Shown here in pieces: positions 15,067 through 27,000 of a stretch of DNA of 49,588 bases. The notes under the pieces are model-generated. The model had not been told where the DNA came from. It made no database searches and saw nothing but the letters and a program-made list of their open reading frames with translations. The translations under genes were made by a program, and so were the position numbers. The DNA is taken from the IMG/VR virus record IMGVR_UViG_3300025849_000055, positions 1 through 49,588 of that record. One strand, given 5' to 3'. Origin of the DNA: a virus. The number at the start of each line of letters is the position of its first letter. Position 1 is the first letter of the stretch.

Positions 15067-18000
15067 TTATTGTTCCCTACTAGTTATGGTCAGTTGAATA
15101 TTTCCGTTATCTGCGGTAGGATCTACTTTTGTTGCTGTTATAAACACCGCTTTATTATTTAGTGCGCCACGACTAATGTCTTTTCTATCTCTCTGGAATA
15201 TATTACTTAATCCAATAGCAACTGTGTCGTTTGCCCCAACATAATATGAATATATAACTTGACCGGGTCTCAATGGATTCAAAAGAGTTTCGTCATACCT
15301 ACAAGCGGATAGTCCAGTATCACCATTAAATGCAGTAGGCGTATTCGTACTAGTCGTAAACGGCTGGGCAGGAAATTGTAAATTATCGTTCCACAATACA
15401 TCTTCGTGTACGAAGTTAGGCGTATGCGTAGTGACTATTCCCTGCTCAGATATTTCTTCTATAACAATACCATTAATTCTAGAGTCATCACTTAAAGCAA
15501 AAACTGGATACAGTGGTTGATCAGAAAAACTTACCGCTTGAACTATGCTAAATTCTTTATGTCGGAAAAGTCTATCTCCATTTTCGTCTAAAGAAAACGC
15601 TCTCCAGTTATCTTTTAACGTGATAGTTTTAGTCTGAATAACTTTGGGTGTTCCATTTGCACCAGTTAATGTCTCTGGATTATATGTTTCTAAATGGCCC
15701 AGTAGTCCTTGTTCAGCGTAGATATAAGGACTAGTATTCTCTTCGTCTTCTATAGTTGGAACAATAACGTCACTTGTGTAAAAGAAACCTGTGCCAGCAA
15801 AGTTTACGCCTACTTCAGAAGTACCTTGTTTTATTTCCCCACTCGATGGATATGATCCACCTTCAGCAAAGACGATCTTACTTCTTTCTATTCCATCTGA
15901 ATCATTTTCAAGAACTATTTCTTCGAATGCGTAGTTAATTGTACCTACTTCTCCTGCAACACAAGATATATTTCCTATATCCTCACCTTCTAATTTATTC
16001 TCGGCAACCCGATCCAGTCTAGGATCTACTTGAAGACGATCACCATAACTTGGGTCCCACTCTCCTAGACCAACTCTATCTCTCTCGTCAAAGTCTGTGT
16101 TGTAATGACAAAACTCTACAGACGGAAAGTCGTCTCTATTATATTCTACATACTCGCCTGTAGAAACTTCAAACTTAACCTCTGGATCACTATCGTCTCG
16201 GTCAGTCGTTGCAAAGGGTTTATGTGGCGTAACTCCTATAAGAAACTCGGCAAATTGCTTTCCACTATTTACCAATTTTCTAGCATTTAGAAAATGTATT
16301 TTAAACTTATTCTTAGTAATACCAATATCAGAAGAAACTACTGTATTGTAGTTTACAAGACTCGCTTCGAAGAATTTCTGTGGATTGGTTTTTGCGTCAT
16401 CTATTCTGAAAATACTTCCATCTAGTCTTCTAGTATCTTCGGCTACAGATTCCTCTAGAGCATAGGAGTAACTATTATACTTGCTATTGATTCCATTGCC
16501 ATTTCTTTTCAGTATACCACCATCTTCTCCGATAGATATGCCATATACACCATCTGCGATCACATGAGCATAGTAGTCATTATTCGTACCTAAAGCGTAG
16601 TTACTCGAACCAGTAGAAACATTTAACTGTCTTTTAAGATATGCCAACTGATTGGTGATACCATTGCCGGGAAGCGCACCATTTGCGTCAACATTATGCA
16701 CATAATTCGATGTCAGTACAATACTGGTTTTATTTTCACTGTCATATTCTTTCAAATCTGATGTGGTAAATGTGAGGCCTGTGGTGCCTCCTACTGAAGA
16801 AGTTATGTTATTTCCGTTAAGATTACTCAACTTAAATGCAGTAACACTATTTCCACTTGATCCTGTGATAATACTAGTTACTTCAAAAACTTGGTTTGTG
16901 GGATAATCATTAATAGCACTGTCAGTATCTGTTCCACTAACCTCAAATCTTTCCCCTAGTCTTATCTTTCTTGCATCACAAGTAAAGTGTCCAGTTACAT
17001 TTGTTACAGTAACATTTTGAAGAGGTCTCTGATTGGTGAACTTCTTAATCTTATATTGTGTGATTGGGTCCGATCCCATATACAGACAATCTCCAACCTG
17101 TAATGTATCGAAAGTTTTTATCAATGCACCAGAGTTAATAGAAACTATATTAGAATCCTGAGTTAAGTCAACAGAAAATCTATCATTCACAAGAGGAAAC
17201 TTAGGTTGTCCCGCACCATCAGCTATATCGTTAGAGCCGGTTTCGCCAGGACTAGATCCTGGTTGAACGAGAGCGATTCTATTTAACTCTCCAAGCCCTG
17301 AGTTTGTATATTTTGCAACGACTTTTCTAGTCTTTGGATGCTTACCATTCATCCAGATGCCTGGGCTATAGTTAAAATGTACTCCCATCGGAGACCCATT
17401 TACTTCTTCTATATCTATTCTAGCAAATGTGTCAGACGAAACAGAAATCTGATCTGGATATGATTTTTTATAGTTTTGCCTGTCCTCACCCTGAGTATTA
17501 GCAAGTGTTTCTTTTGGTAAAATACCTAGTATTGAAGTTCTAGTGTCGAACTCCTTTGTTGTTGTGCCAACAGAATTTAGTCTTATAGTGCCTTCGTCTC
17601 CACCATCAATATAGCAACTACTACCATATTTGTATAGATACATTGGCTCTCTGATATCTTTGGTATCACTTGTGTAAATAAGATACCTGAACTTGAAATC
17701 TGGATTTTCTAGAACAGGTTCGCCTAATCCATTCTCGATAACGAATGTGTGTAGAAGAACCCATCTACATTCATCATTTTCAATTGGAACATACGCATAG
17801 AATTTAGCACCAATTGCGCCATACCAAGAGAACTCGATCTTATACATCGTAACATCTTCAAATGATAATATGTAACCAGAATCTCCATCTCCCTGTAACT
17901 TATCACCATTCCATGCATCTCTTCTAATTACAGTTTCCCAAAGTCTACTATCGGTACCTATACCATACTGAGTAACTTGGGTAGAACTTTGATCATTAGC

Positions 18001-19245
18001 CGAAAGACCTTGTCGCTCAAGAAGTTCATCGGGCATCTTAACAGTACTTCTGCGAATAATGCTGAAGCTAGACCCTTTAAGTTGAAACATATATTCATCT
18101 GTATTGTTAGAGCAACCCCACTCTGCAATTTGATCCTGTGCTATAGCACTACCCGCAATCATTCTTGCACCAAAAGTAAATCCACTAGAACGACCAGGTT
18201 GATATCTAAAACTTCTTTTGCTCTGAAGTATACCGTAATGAGTTGTACTTGATGAGTCGCCAGGAATAGTGTCAGAACTACTACAGAACGCTCTAATCAG
18301 ATTGTATTCACCGAAAGCCTTATAACCCTCAATAGCAATTCTGCCTTCTGGGTCTGATTCTAATGCGATTAGAGTAGCCGGCATTTTTGGATACCCGTCA
18401 GTACGGGCTATGATTTTATCATAGAATACAGTCCATCTCTCAATAGCATCAAATGAGGTTTGTAAGAGAGGTTTACCATATTTGACATCATACCAAGTGT
18501 CTTTAGTGTTAAAATCTAAAACAGACCCTGCTTTATCGAATGTAAAGTCTAAAATGACATTATCTTCAACGTCAACGATTGTAGCATCTTCTTCCGAGAG
18601 GAAATTTCTATTAGCAAAAACAGGGTTGACAGAAATAAATAAGTTATAAAGATATCTTCCTAAAGCAACAAAATTCATATAATTTTTGAATTTTAGTGGT
18701 ATTTGCCCTTGGCCTATCTTTCTCTCTTTTGAGCCTTTTGGGTAAGTATATTGAGTAGGAAATGCGCTTAGATAGAGTGCTTGTTCGTCAGACCCCTCAT
18801 AAAATCTAACATTTGATCTTCTACCATAGACTGGATGCTCTTTTTCATACCATTGATAAGGATCGTTACTATGACCAATGTATATATCACTCGCATCCCA
18901 GTTCTCGGTGTCTAGACCGTATGTAGCAACATCAGAAAAAAGAGAAAGCTGTGTCTCTGCTCTGGGAACACCTAGTAATGAAGAACTAACCTGAGAAGTT
19001 TCTTTAAACTGCTCTACAATAGGTATAGATTCGCCACCATTAGGTATGCCAGGATTGTTATTGACATGAACACTTAGGGAATTGTCAGCTTTAGTGAGTG
19101 ACGTAAGTGCGGCACTTTCTTCAGTTACGAGAGGGTTCCCCGCATCATCAAATAGCGGGGTACCTTCTCTGTCGATAAGCTGTATAAACTGCTTTGTGAT
19201 CGGGGCCGGAGTTTTGTCGTACCCGATCTTTATTTGCTTTGCCAT
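15067..19245 (-). CDS. Giant structural protein, paralogue of the adjacent 1597-aa protein
   Basis: A 1392-aa protein sharing an ordered set of motifs with its upstream neighbour: SIPIVEQ...SSSLLGVPRAETQLSLFSDV (residues 73-105), KRSFRYQPGRSSGFTFGARM (about 341-360), MYKIEFSWYGAIGAKFYAYV (about 465-484) and YKYGSSCYIDGGDEGTIRL (about 536-555). The last two form a characteristic block that I recall from marine T4-like phage virion proteins. Between LLGVPRAE and FRYQPGR lies material absent from the paralogue. A copy of the second shared module is at about nt 16760-17000. No catalytic motif was found. Three bases separate it from the preceding gene. It is probably a fibre or baseplate-peripheral protein; the exact function is unknown. 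Confidence 0.75.
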   Translation of the reverse strand: MAKQIKIGYDKTPAPITKQFIQLIDREGTPLFDDAGNPLVTEESAALTSLTKADNSLSVHVNNNPGIPNGGESIPIVEQFKETSQVSSSLLGVPRAETQLSLFSDVATYGLDTENWDASDIYIGHSNDPYQWYEKEHPVYGRRSNVRFYEGSDEQALYLSAFPTQYTYPKGSKERKIGQGQIPLKFKNYMNFVALGRYLYNLFISVNPVFANRNFLSEEDATIVDVEDNVILDFTFDKAGSVLDFNTKDTWYDVKYGKPLLQTSFDAIERWTVFYDKIIARTDGYPKMPATLIALESDPEGRIAIEGYKAFGEYNLIRAFCSSSDTIPGDSSSTTHYGILQSKRSFRYQPGRSSGFTFGARMIAGSAIAQDQIAEWGCSNNTDEYMFQLKGSSFSIIRRSTVKMPDELLERQGLSANDQSSTQVTQYGIGTDSRLWETVIRRDAWNGDKLQGDGDSGYILSFEDVTMYKIEFSWYGAIGAKFYAYVPIENDECRWVLLHTFVIENGLGEPVLENPDFKFRYLIYTSDTKDIREPMYLYKYGSSCYIDGGDEGTIRLNSVGTTTKEFDTRTSILGILPKETLANTQGEDRQNYKKSYPDQISVSSDTFARIDIEEVNGSPMGVHFNYSPGIWMNGKHPKTRKVVAKYTNSGLGELNRIALVQPGSSPGETGSNDIADGAGQPKFPLVNDRFSVDLTQDSNIVSINSGALIKTFDTLQVGDCLYMGSDPITQYKIKKFTNQRPLQNVTVTNVTGHFTCDARKIRLGERFEVSGTDTDSAINDYPTNQVFEVTSIITGSSGNSVTAFKLSNLNGNNITSSVGGTTGLTFTTSDLKEYDSENKTSIVLTSNYVHNVDANGALPGNGITNQLAYLKRQLNVSTGSSNYALGTNNDYYAHVIADGVYGISIGEDGGILKRNGNGINSKYNSYSYALEESVAEDTRRLDGSIFRIDDAKTNPQKFFEASLVNYNTVVSSDIGITKNKFKIHFLNARKLVNSGKQFAEFLIGVTPHKPFATTDRDDSDPEVKFEVSTGEYVEYNRDDFPSVEFCHYNTDFDERDRVGLGEWDPSYGDRLQVDPRLDRVAENKLEGEDIGNISCVAGEVGTINYAFEEIVLENDSDGIERSKIVFAEGGSYPSSGEIKQGTSEVGVNFAGTGFFYTSDVIVPTIEDEENTSPYIYAEQGLLGHLETYNPETLTGANGTPKVIQTKTITLKDNWRAFSLDENGDRLFRHKEFSIVQAVSFSDQPLYPVFALSDDSRINGIVIEEISEQGIVTTHTPNFVHEDVLWNDNLQFPAQPFTTSTNTPTAFNGDTGLSACRYDETLLNPLRPGQVIYSYYVGANDTVAIGLSNIFQRDRKDISRGALNNKAVFITATKVDPTADNGNIQLTITSREQ

Positions 19246-19248
19246 AAA

Positions 19249-22200
19249 TTACTGCTCTTCCCACGTTACACCCAAGCTAATTTCGTCAGTGTTTGTACTT
19301 GCTGTGTCAGAATCAACAGCAAAGTATAAACTATCTGCAATATCTGTCAAAGGAAACGATAGATATTCTTTGTTATAGTCGAAGTATGGGCTCAAATCAA
19401 ATTGCTCAGTACCTGCTCTTAAATAAGTAGTCGCAACATTTACACCAGTACCTGCAATTGGTACAACACTATTTGATGCAATCTCGACTGAACTCAGCCC
19501 TTCTTTTTCTTCTGCACTTTTAGTTGCTGTAACATTATAAGCGATGTCTTTACCATCTGCTTGGAACTTCAAGTCTGGTAAGAATACTCCATTATTGAGC
19601 AGTTCTATCTGACCTTCAAACGATTGTAACAACTCGAAATAATACTGATCACCTTCTTTATATAGTCTACCGAAAACAGTCACCGCTTCAGATACTATTC
19701 GACCTCTAAACCAACCGAATATGTCTTCACCATTCTGTATGTATGGAGTAGCACTTTCAGTAACAGCGATAGGACTATTGCTATTATCAATAATGTATGC
19801 ACCATTCAACGTAAGCGTTCCAGAAGGAGTCACGCTAGTTTGGAAAGTAGGGGTCTTCTTAAAACGAAGTCTTACAGTGTTGCTACCAATGTTTGCAGTT
19901 GACAGCTTAGTTGGGTAAACCTGAACTCTATTACGAACTAAGTTACCTTCACGAGTTGACCTAATCGACTTCTTAGTCTCAACTCCATAAACAGTTTCCG
20001 ATCTATCTGGTAGTAAGAATACTCCATTTGTTGAGTTTAGTGGTGCTGACAAATGAACTCTATTATTAGCACTGTCAGCCCATACTACCTGAATATTCTG
20101 ATCTAATAGGCTATTGGTTTTAACTCTAGCGCCCATATAGAATACTGGATCAATAACTTTTACAGATTGGAAAGTTATAGCAGAGAAGCTACTTACTGCG
20201 TCAGTAGGCGATAAGCTAGTAAGAGTAAATGATGTCGCACTAGCCCCTGCGGCAACAACATAGTTTCCGCTAGTAATGTCACTTCCAGTATCAGTAATTT
20301 TTACAACATCTCCTGTTGTCACAGTAAAGCCAGAACCAGAGACAACTCCACCTGTTGAAACTCCTGTTACAGTACCTACAAACTCATCAATATATGTTTC
20401 ATTAACAACATAAGTTGGTGTAGTCGCAGACTCGCCGGGAACACTGTTAGCGGATTCCTCATATAGACCACCTACAGCAAATCTTTTACCTCTAGCAGAT
20501 ACTGTATCTTGGTTATTATGACTGTATAGTCGAACAGTACCTCTATCTCCACCATCGATGTAGTATGAAGCACCATACTTAACAATGTTGTGTGAGTTTG
20601 AGTTTCCATAGTCGCTCAAATATGTTTCACCATCACCAAGACTCTGCTCATCACCACCACCGTAAGTAGTGTAAGTAATAGGCAATGTTGCGTTACCAAG
20701 AGATGCAATCTTCAACTGATTCGATGCTCGCAGGTGATGTACTCGTACCCATCGTGCTTCACCATTGTCAACTGGAACATATGCCAAGAACAATGCACCA
20801 ACAGCACCATACCATGAGAACTCAATTTTAAGCATCGTTACTTTTGTGAAGTCGAACTTATATAAGCTATTTTGGTTGCTTTGTGTGCCTTCGGTGTTTG
20901 TGTAAATCTGACCGGGTCTAGCAGTACCGCCAGGACCAGTTGCTACATCACTATAAACACGCTTTCTAGAGCCTAATCTAGTAGAATCATTTTGAAGTGC
21001 TTCAGCAGTGCTTAACTTTCCATCAAGAACATCATGACTAAATCTTGAACGAGGTACACGATATTCGTAAACGCCCCAGTACTCTGGTTTAACATTATTC
21101 TTAATCCAGTTTACATATTCTGGATAGAAGTTTACATTATCGATCTGTGATCTAATCACATCAACATTGTTACTCAATTGTGGATTCAGTGCAGTGTTAA
21201 CGAATCCTATATACTCTTGATTCTCGTCTAAAGTAGTAGAAAGTAGATCGTCACCATAGGCATACATATATGGGAACACTCCACCAACAGGTGCGCTTGC
21301 AGATTGATCGCCTGGCGCATATTGCCTAAACTCTCTCTGTGTCGCTGGGTTACCTGCTGAGGGCTGGCCTGCACTACTTCTATCTGATGCATAGTTGGTA
21401 GTTGTTGCCGCTGTTGTCTGTATTTCTGATCTAAACGGAGGGGACGGAGTACCGTTAATTACACTCAAATCATAATCTTGAGGGAATATAAATGGTACAA
21501 CTGTGTCTATGTAGACGTTGCCCATAGCGGTGATGTTAGATGCATCCAGTGTCACTAAAAGTGGTTGTGTAGTGGTGGTTGGCATTGTTGTGCCATCAGC
21601 TTTAGTTAATGTAAACTCATTACCTTTAGGACCTATTACTCTTTTTACTCTTAGCACTTCTCCTTTGGATATAAGAACTTGAGTTGCTCCAGAACTACTT
21701 TGAATTTCTTGGGTCTCAGAAGCACCAGACCAACTAATTTTAACGTGCTGACCAAAGGTAACATTACCCTCGGTGAGTTTAAATATACTACCTACCTTAG
21801 TAATTTCACTTGAACTTTTAGTCCCAGCAGTAACTTGAGCAAGAACCTTTTTAGCATCTTTAAGTAGAGATGGATCATAAACGCCACCATGAACATGAAT
21901 AAGACCATCACGAAGAGTAATCAGATTACCCGGGAATGGGTTATTACCAATAGTCATGGTTTTAGTATCTTCATTGGAGAAGTTAGCAACAACTCTAGCG
22001 GCTAATGCAGCCTGCTTATTACGAAGAGTTAGTGACATACCAAATGCTTTCAAGTCTTCAAATAAAATGTCTTTAAGATGACTATGGCGGACAGGCTCAC
22101 TTAGAGTTGGTTTTGTGGCAGAATCAGCATCTAAGTCTTCTACTTGAGAATATACTGACATACCAGTTCCTCTAAGGAACATATTCATATTGTATGTAGT

Positions 22201-24042
22201 TTCTGCGTCTCCACCACCATCAATGTCGTTTTTATATCCATCAATTACATATCCAACGTCACGCTGACATTTATCCTTGATTACTTGCTGAAGAAGAGCG
22301 CCTCGGGTAGCATCAGCATCTACAAGTGATGCTAGTCCTGAAGTAGCATCATTTGATGATGTACCAAAACTCGCAGTTGAATATGTTATAATTTCCTGTA
22401 CTGTCGTCTCACCCGCTGAAAAAGCCACAGTAGGAGTCGAATTGGTACTGAATACTTTACCAACATAGACATCATTCACGCCCGCCATAGTATCATCTGT
22501 AGCGGGATTTAGTGCAGTGTGATCAGAAGTACGAGCAGTTTTTATAGAATACGTTCTATTAGCCTTCATTTCGCTTATACCCACAGACTTCTTCTTGACA
22601 GTCACATAGTAAGCCCAGAAGTTTCTTTTTACGTCATAGAAAGTTTTTGTTGCATCTTTTGCACCATAATCTATTGAAGTAGTTTGCGGTAAGAATGTAG
22701 TAGGGTTTGAGTTTGCAACGTCTTCTACAAATGCAGCCAGTACAACAGCTTGCAATGTACGAAGTCTAGCTTTTGCTGTCGCACTTAAAGTATCGAGTAT
22801 CTCTACAGCCGCATGAGAATCATCATAATTACCAGTAACTGTATCCTGAAACTGCTTTAACAGTCTTTCGTGTATAACTCTTTCAAATTTAGTAATGTTT
22901 GGGAATACGCCCACGCTTTGACCAACAGCCCAAGTACCTACAGTACCATCAGACAAACCAAAGTTTGTTGTGTTCCACTTAGTGTGTGCGTTACCACCAT
23001 ACTCCAAGTCTTGTAAAAACATATCGATCCAGTAGTCTAGATCACGTTTACATTTTGCTTCCATCTGGGCGGCAGTTAAACTTGCGCTCGCAGGATTACC
23101 TATAGATGTATTATATGCATCCGCTAAATCGCCATAGAATGTACTTTGACCAGTCATACTAGCGGAAAGAGTAGTACCGGCGTCAGTTCCTTTTGACACA
23201 TTAATTGAGCCGGTGTAGTTTGGAAGATCGCCTAAAATCTCATCAATAAGTTCGAATCTTTTTTCTGTTAATATCTTTCTGTCTGCTATAAGATCGCCTG
23301 AGGCACCACTAGCCTCGGCAGCACCTAACCCAACAATTCTATAGTCGTCTAATTGCGTGTTATCTATTGTATCCGCATCTGCAAATGGCGCATTGATATC
23401 AGCAGTGCCTAGATTATCTTCACCACGTTTTTTGGTAGTTCCTGCAATACCATATGGACTTACTGGTGAATACTGTAGAGATTGTGTTCTACGAACAACA
23501 GTAAAGTTATCTTCCTGACCATTGTTTCTAGTTTCCCAATAGTAACCATCGTACTTATCATAGATGCCGTATTTGCGAATAACTGGATTTCTTGAAAACG
23601 GAGTTTCGCCTACAGAACTCTTAATACCAAATGTAGCCGCAGATACACGACCAGGTTGATATCTAAAGAAACGCTTAGATGTCAATACAGAAACTTTATT
23701 ACGAGATGCTTCTACAAGCGCACCTGCTTCAGTAGGAAGATGCTTTACACCATCACCGATAATATGATATGCAGGCTTCATTGACCATTCTGTTGGGTTA
23801 ACATCGTAGGTGTTTACGTCAGCAAAGATACCCAAAGCAACCTCTGCTCTAGGAATACCTAGAAGCGATAGCGCAACTTCAGACTGTACTTTATTTTGCT
23901 CTTCTACTGGAATAGCAGTTTGATCAGAAGCCATTACTACTGGTATTGACTTCTCTGCAACTTGTGAGCCAGGAGAAACAGGAGTAGTTCTACCTACGTT
24001 AATTACTGCTGAGTTTGAGTTTACATTCGATATACTTGCCAT
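19249..24042 (-). CDS. Giant structural protein with an internally duplicated helical repeat
   Basis: A 1597-aa protein preceded by AGGAAAAGTAA. It shares with the downstream 1392-aa protein EKSIPVVMAS...SLLGIPRAEVALGIFADV (about 30-75), FFRYQPGRVSAATFGI (about 124-139), MLKIEFSWYGAVGALFLAYV (about 1066-1085) and VKYGASYYIDGGDRGTVRL (about 1152-1170). Here about 930 residues separate FRYQPGR from FSWYGA, against about 120 in the paralogue. The insert contains a two-fold repeat: KCKRDLDYWIDMFLQDLEYG (about 327) and KCQRDVGYVIDGYKNDIDGG (about 588), each followed by a Gly/Ala/Thr-rich stretch and helices. A copy of the second shared module lies at about nt 20165-20385. It is a probable late virion protein; its location in the particle is not determined. 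Confidence 0.75.
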   Translation of the reverse strand: MASISNVNSNSAVINVGRTTPVSPGSQVAEKSIPVVMASDQTAIPVEEQNKVQSEVALSLLGIPRAEVALGIFADVNTYDVNPTEWSMKPAYHIIGDGVKHLPTEAGALVEASRNKVSVLTSKRFFRYQPGRVSAATFGIKSSVGETPFSRNPVIRKYGIYDKYDGYYWETRNNGQEDNFTVVRRTQSLQYSPVSPYGIAGTTKKRGEDNLGTADINAPFADADTIDNTQLDDYRIVGLGAAEASGASGDLIADRKILTEKRFELIDEILGDLPNYTGSINVSKGTDAGTTLSASMTGQSTFYGDLADAYNTSIGNPASASLTAAQMEAKCKRDLDYWIDMFLQDLEYGGNAHTKWNTTNFGLSDGTVGTWAVGQSVGVFPNITKFERVIHERLLKQFQDTVTGNYDDSHAAVEILDTLSATAKARLRTLQAVVLAAFVEDVANSNPTTFLPQTTSIDYGAKDATKTFYDVKRNFWAYYVTVKKKSVGISEMKANRTYSIKTARTSDHTALNPATDDTMAGVNDVYVGKVFSTNSTPTVAFSAGETTVQEIITYSTASFGTSSNDATSGLASLVDADATRGALLQQVIKDKCQRDVGYVIDGYKNDIDGGGDAETTYNMNMFLRGTGMSVYSQVEDLDADSATKPTLSEPVRHSHLKDILFEDLKAFGMSLTLRNKQAALAARVVANFSNEDTKTMTIGNNPFPGNLITLRDGLIHVHGGVYDPSLLKDAKKVLAQVTAGTKSSSEITKVGSIFKLTEGNVTFGQHVKISWSGASETQEIQSSSGATQVLISKGEVLRVKRVIGPKGNEFTLTKADGTTMPTTTTQPLLVTLDASNITAMGNVYIDTVVPFIFPQDYDLSVINGTPSPPFRSEIQTTAATTTNYASDRSSAGQPSAGNPATQREFRQYAPGDQSASAPVGGVFPYMYAYGDDLLSTTLDENQEYIGFVNTALNPQLSNNVDVIRSQIDNVNFYPEYVNWIKNNVKPEYWGVYEYRVPRSRFSHDVLDGKLSTAEALQNDSTRLGSRKRVYSDVATGPGGTARPGQIYTNTEGTQSNQNSLYKFDFTKVTMLKIEFSWYGAVGALFLAYVPVDNGEARWVRVHHLRASNQLKIASLGNATLPITYTTYGGGDEQSLGDGETYLSDYGNSNSHNIVKYGASYYIDGGDRGTVRLYSHNNQDTVSARGKRFAVGGLYEESANSVPGESATTPTYVVNETYIDEFVGTVTGVSTGGVVSGSGFTVTTGDVVKITDTGSDITSGNYVVAAGASATSFTLTSLSPTDAVSSFSAITFQSVKVIDPVFYMGARVKTNSLLDQNIQVVWADSANNRVHLSAPLNSTNGVFLLPDRSETVYGVETKKSIRSTREGNLVRNRVQVYPTKLSTANIGSNTVRLRFKKTPTFQTSVTPSGTLTLNGAYIIDNSNSPIAVTESATPYIQNGEDIFGWFRGRIVSEAVTVFGRLYKEGDQYYFELLQSFEGQIELLNNGVFLPDLKFQADGKDIAYNVTATKSAEEKEGLSSVEIASNSVVPIAGTGVNVATTYLRAGTEQFDLSPYFDYNKEYLSFPLTDIADSLYFAVDSDTASTNTDEISLGVTWEEQ

Positions 24043-24051
24043 TTACTTTTC

Positions 24052-27000
24052 CTATTTAATCAGCCCTTGTGTCATCACAAAGTCGTCTATTATATTTATT
24101 GTTCCGTCAGCAGAGCCTGCGGCTTCGTTATTACCTGGGTCACTACTTACATATGTATTAGCACCAGAAGCAAAGAATCTTATTATTAAAGTTTTTGTTG
24201 CTCCCTCACCAGATATGTCTAGTACTATTCCGTAAGTATTTAGACTATTGCCTACACTGAACGAAGTCTTGTCTTTGATGATAACTTTTCGGCCTACAGT
24301 AAGATATGCAGGATTGCTAATATCAACAGTAAAGTCCTGATATGCCCTGCCTGCGTTCATTAGATCAACTTCAGTGCCACGAGCGACATTCTTACCAAAT
24401 TGTGGTGCGCCTGCTTCTTGATCTAGACCATTACTATCAAGTACTCGCCAATCTCCCCATGTGCCGACACTACTAATGCTACCGGCGTTAGCACCATATC
24501 TATAGCTTGCTGACCAAGCAACACCAACATGATATGAAGCAGGCGGATGTAGTTTACTAGCATCTGCTTCGCTTGCTCTTATCTGACTATCAAATATAGT
24601 TTGTAGTTCTCCTGCACTAAATCCACCTGTTAGGAGACGATCTAGTGATCCATGTCCTACATTGGTTATATTAAGTTTGAACTCGCCTCTAGTTTTATCT
24701 ATACCGGCATCCCCTGCTACATTTTCTATTTGAAGTCTGTCTTGGACAACAACTTTATGTAGAACTACTCCACCTGTCGTAATTTCTCCTGAAGTAGCTT
24801 CTCCTGCTCCCGCTATCGTAAATTCATTTCCGTTTGCATTTACATTAGTAACTTGATATGTGCCTGTGTTTATGCTTGTCGCACCGGCTGGGTTTGTCGC
24901 ACTTACTGTAACTTTGTCGTTGATAGTTACAGAAGTACCCGGTTGAGCGACTACACCACCAGTCGTGATTCCAGTAACTTCAGTTAGACTTTGTGTTCCT
25001 CTGTCTTGATAAGGAGTTGCATAGCCGGGACTAACTTTACCCGAAGTTGGTAAAGTTGTACTACCTTTCTGCTCTAATGTTGTACCGTTATAGACGAAAT
25101 CTGTTCCGACCATATTTACTATAGCGCCTGCCTTTGTCCAATCACAGTTACCAACATCTCGAATTTCATACGTCTCACCAGAAATCAATCCATAATTTGG
25201 TATGTTTGATGTCAAGTAAGAATTATTTCTTATATCTCTAGCACCAGGACCTACTTCGTCACCATATACTTCTTCTGTCGAACTTGAAGATGCGCCCAGC
25301 TTCCTGATCAAATTGGTATTATATGATATTGTTCCGCCTACAGCAGGATTAATTGTGTCCTGAGAGAGATCAAATACGCTACCATTTTCTTGATAAACAA
25401 ATGCATCGCTAGTATAAACGCCCGAAGGAAGACGAGACTGTAAATCCATAGCACTTCTAAGTATATTAACAGCATCATACTCAGAGTTAAATATATCTGG
25501 ACTACTCAAAAACTCATTAGATGGGCCCATCATCACGTTGGGGCTACTAATTAAGAAAGTTGATCCGTATGTGAATATTGCTGAACCAAGGTCAGTAGTT
25601 TCATCACCATCTTGAATATTACCAGTCAAGTTTTTAATGATGTTGTTTGCAATAACACCCTGCTTTGTAACAGAAGCATCGATAAAGTTAGTAAAGTTCT
25701 GAATAATATTTCCAGTAACAATAGTATTTTCGCCATCATCTATAGTTAGTGGTGAAAATTCATGTCTGTCGGATACTGCGCTATCTGATATCTCAGAAGT
25801 AACCAATTTAAATGCAGTTGGTGACGATGCGTTAATTCCCTCACCGACCAAATTCTTAATTCTACAGTTTTGGATTAGTATACCAGTTGATTGTGTACCA
25901 AAGTCGATAAAGGCATTACTATCATTAAGTAAGTATTGATTTCTATTGTTACCCTCAAAATCTATACCAATTAGAGATATTTGAGTAGGACCGAATTGAT
26001 CTTGCAGGAAAGTCCCTTTGATCACGCTATTATCTGCCGCACCACCATCAGTAGATCCTTCACTGACGTTGCTCCCAGTGTATCCACTGAATGGAATTTT
26101 TCTAATCTGAGTAATCCCTGGTACCCCAGTTAATCCAAAGAAAGACGGCACACTCAGATGTGAAACATTATATGTTTTTGCGTTTAGGTTAAGACTTCTT
26201 TGATCTGCTAGTGATTTAGAAGTAATTGCGTTCTGAAGTTTAGTAGTATCATTATGAACAATGTAGCACTTATTATTACTTATAACTGGATTACTTACTC
26301 CGTTGATAGAAACCTGATCTAATGCAGTACCAACAGTTAGCTGTATAACTCCACCCGCCTGTTTTGTAGGGTCTTCGAGTATTTCTACGTCACACCAACC
26401 ACAAAGTTTCGTTGAATTACTAGGGTCCGTAGGGTTGTCATTTGATCCCAAAGATTGTGGAAAGTGAATTACGTTTCTACCACCGACTAACTTTGATGGA
26501 ACCGCTTCTGGTAAATATGAATTATCAACTGGATCCTTACCTGACCAACTAACATAATCGAAATTATAATAGTCTCTCCAAGTATTTCCGTTAAAGTCTT
26601 TAGGTCCTAAAACAGCAACAAGATCATAATTACCAGTACCACCCTCTTGACGATATATAACTACGCCTTGATTGGAGACTAAACTTGCGATCTTGATACT
26701 AAGGAAATTGGAAGTATTGAAAGAGTTTCTTATCGTCTGTATGGTATCAGTCTCACCTGAAGCCGCAGAAGACAGCTTAATTATAGCCTGAGCAGTAGTT
26801 GTTCTCTTACCGATCTTACCTGTCTGTAAATCGAAGTACGCAATTTTATATCTAAGTTTTAGTGCAGGATTATCGGTAACCGTACCTTCTTCGAATATAC
26901 CATTAGCTACTTTAACTTCTTCAATAACAACCTCAGAGCTATTGTCATTGGCAGTCTTATTTCCACCAAAAACTCTTAAAATTTGACCTTTACTAAAAGA

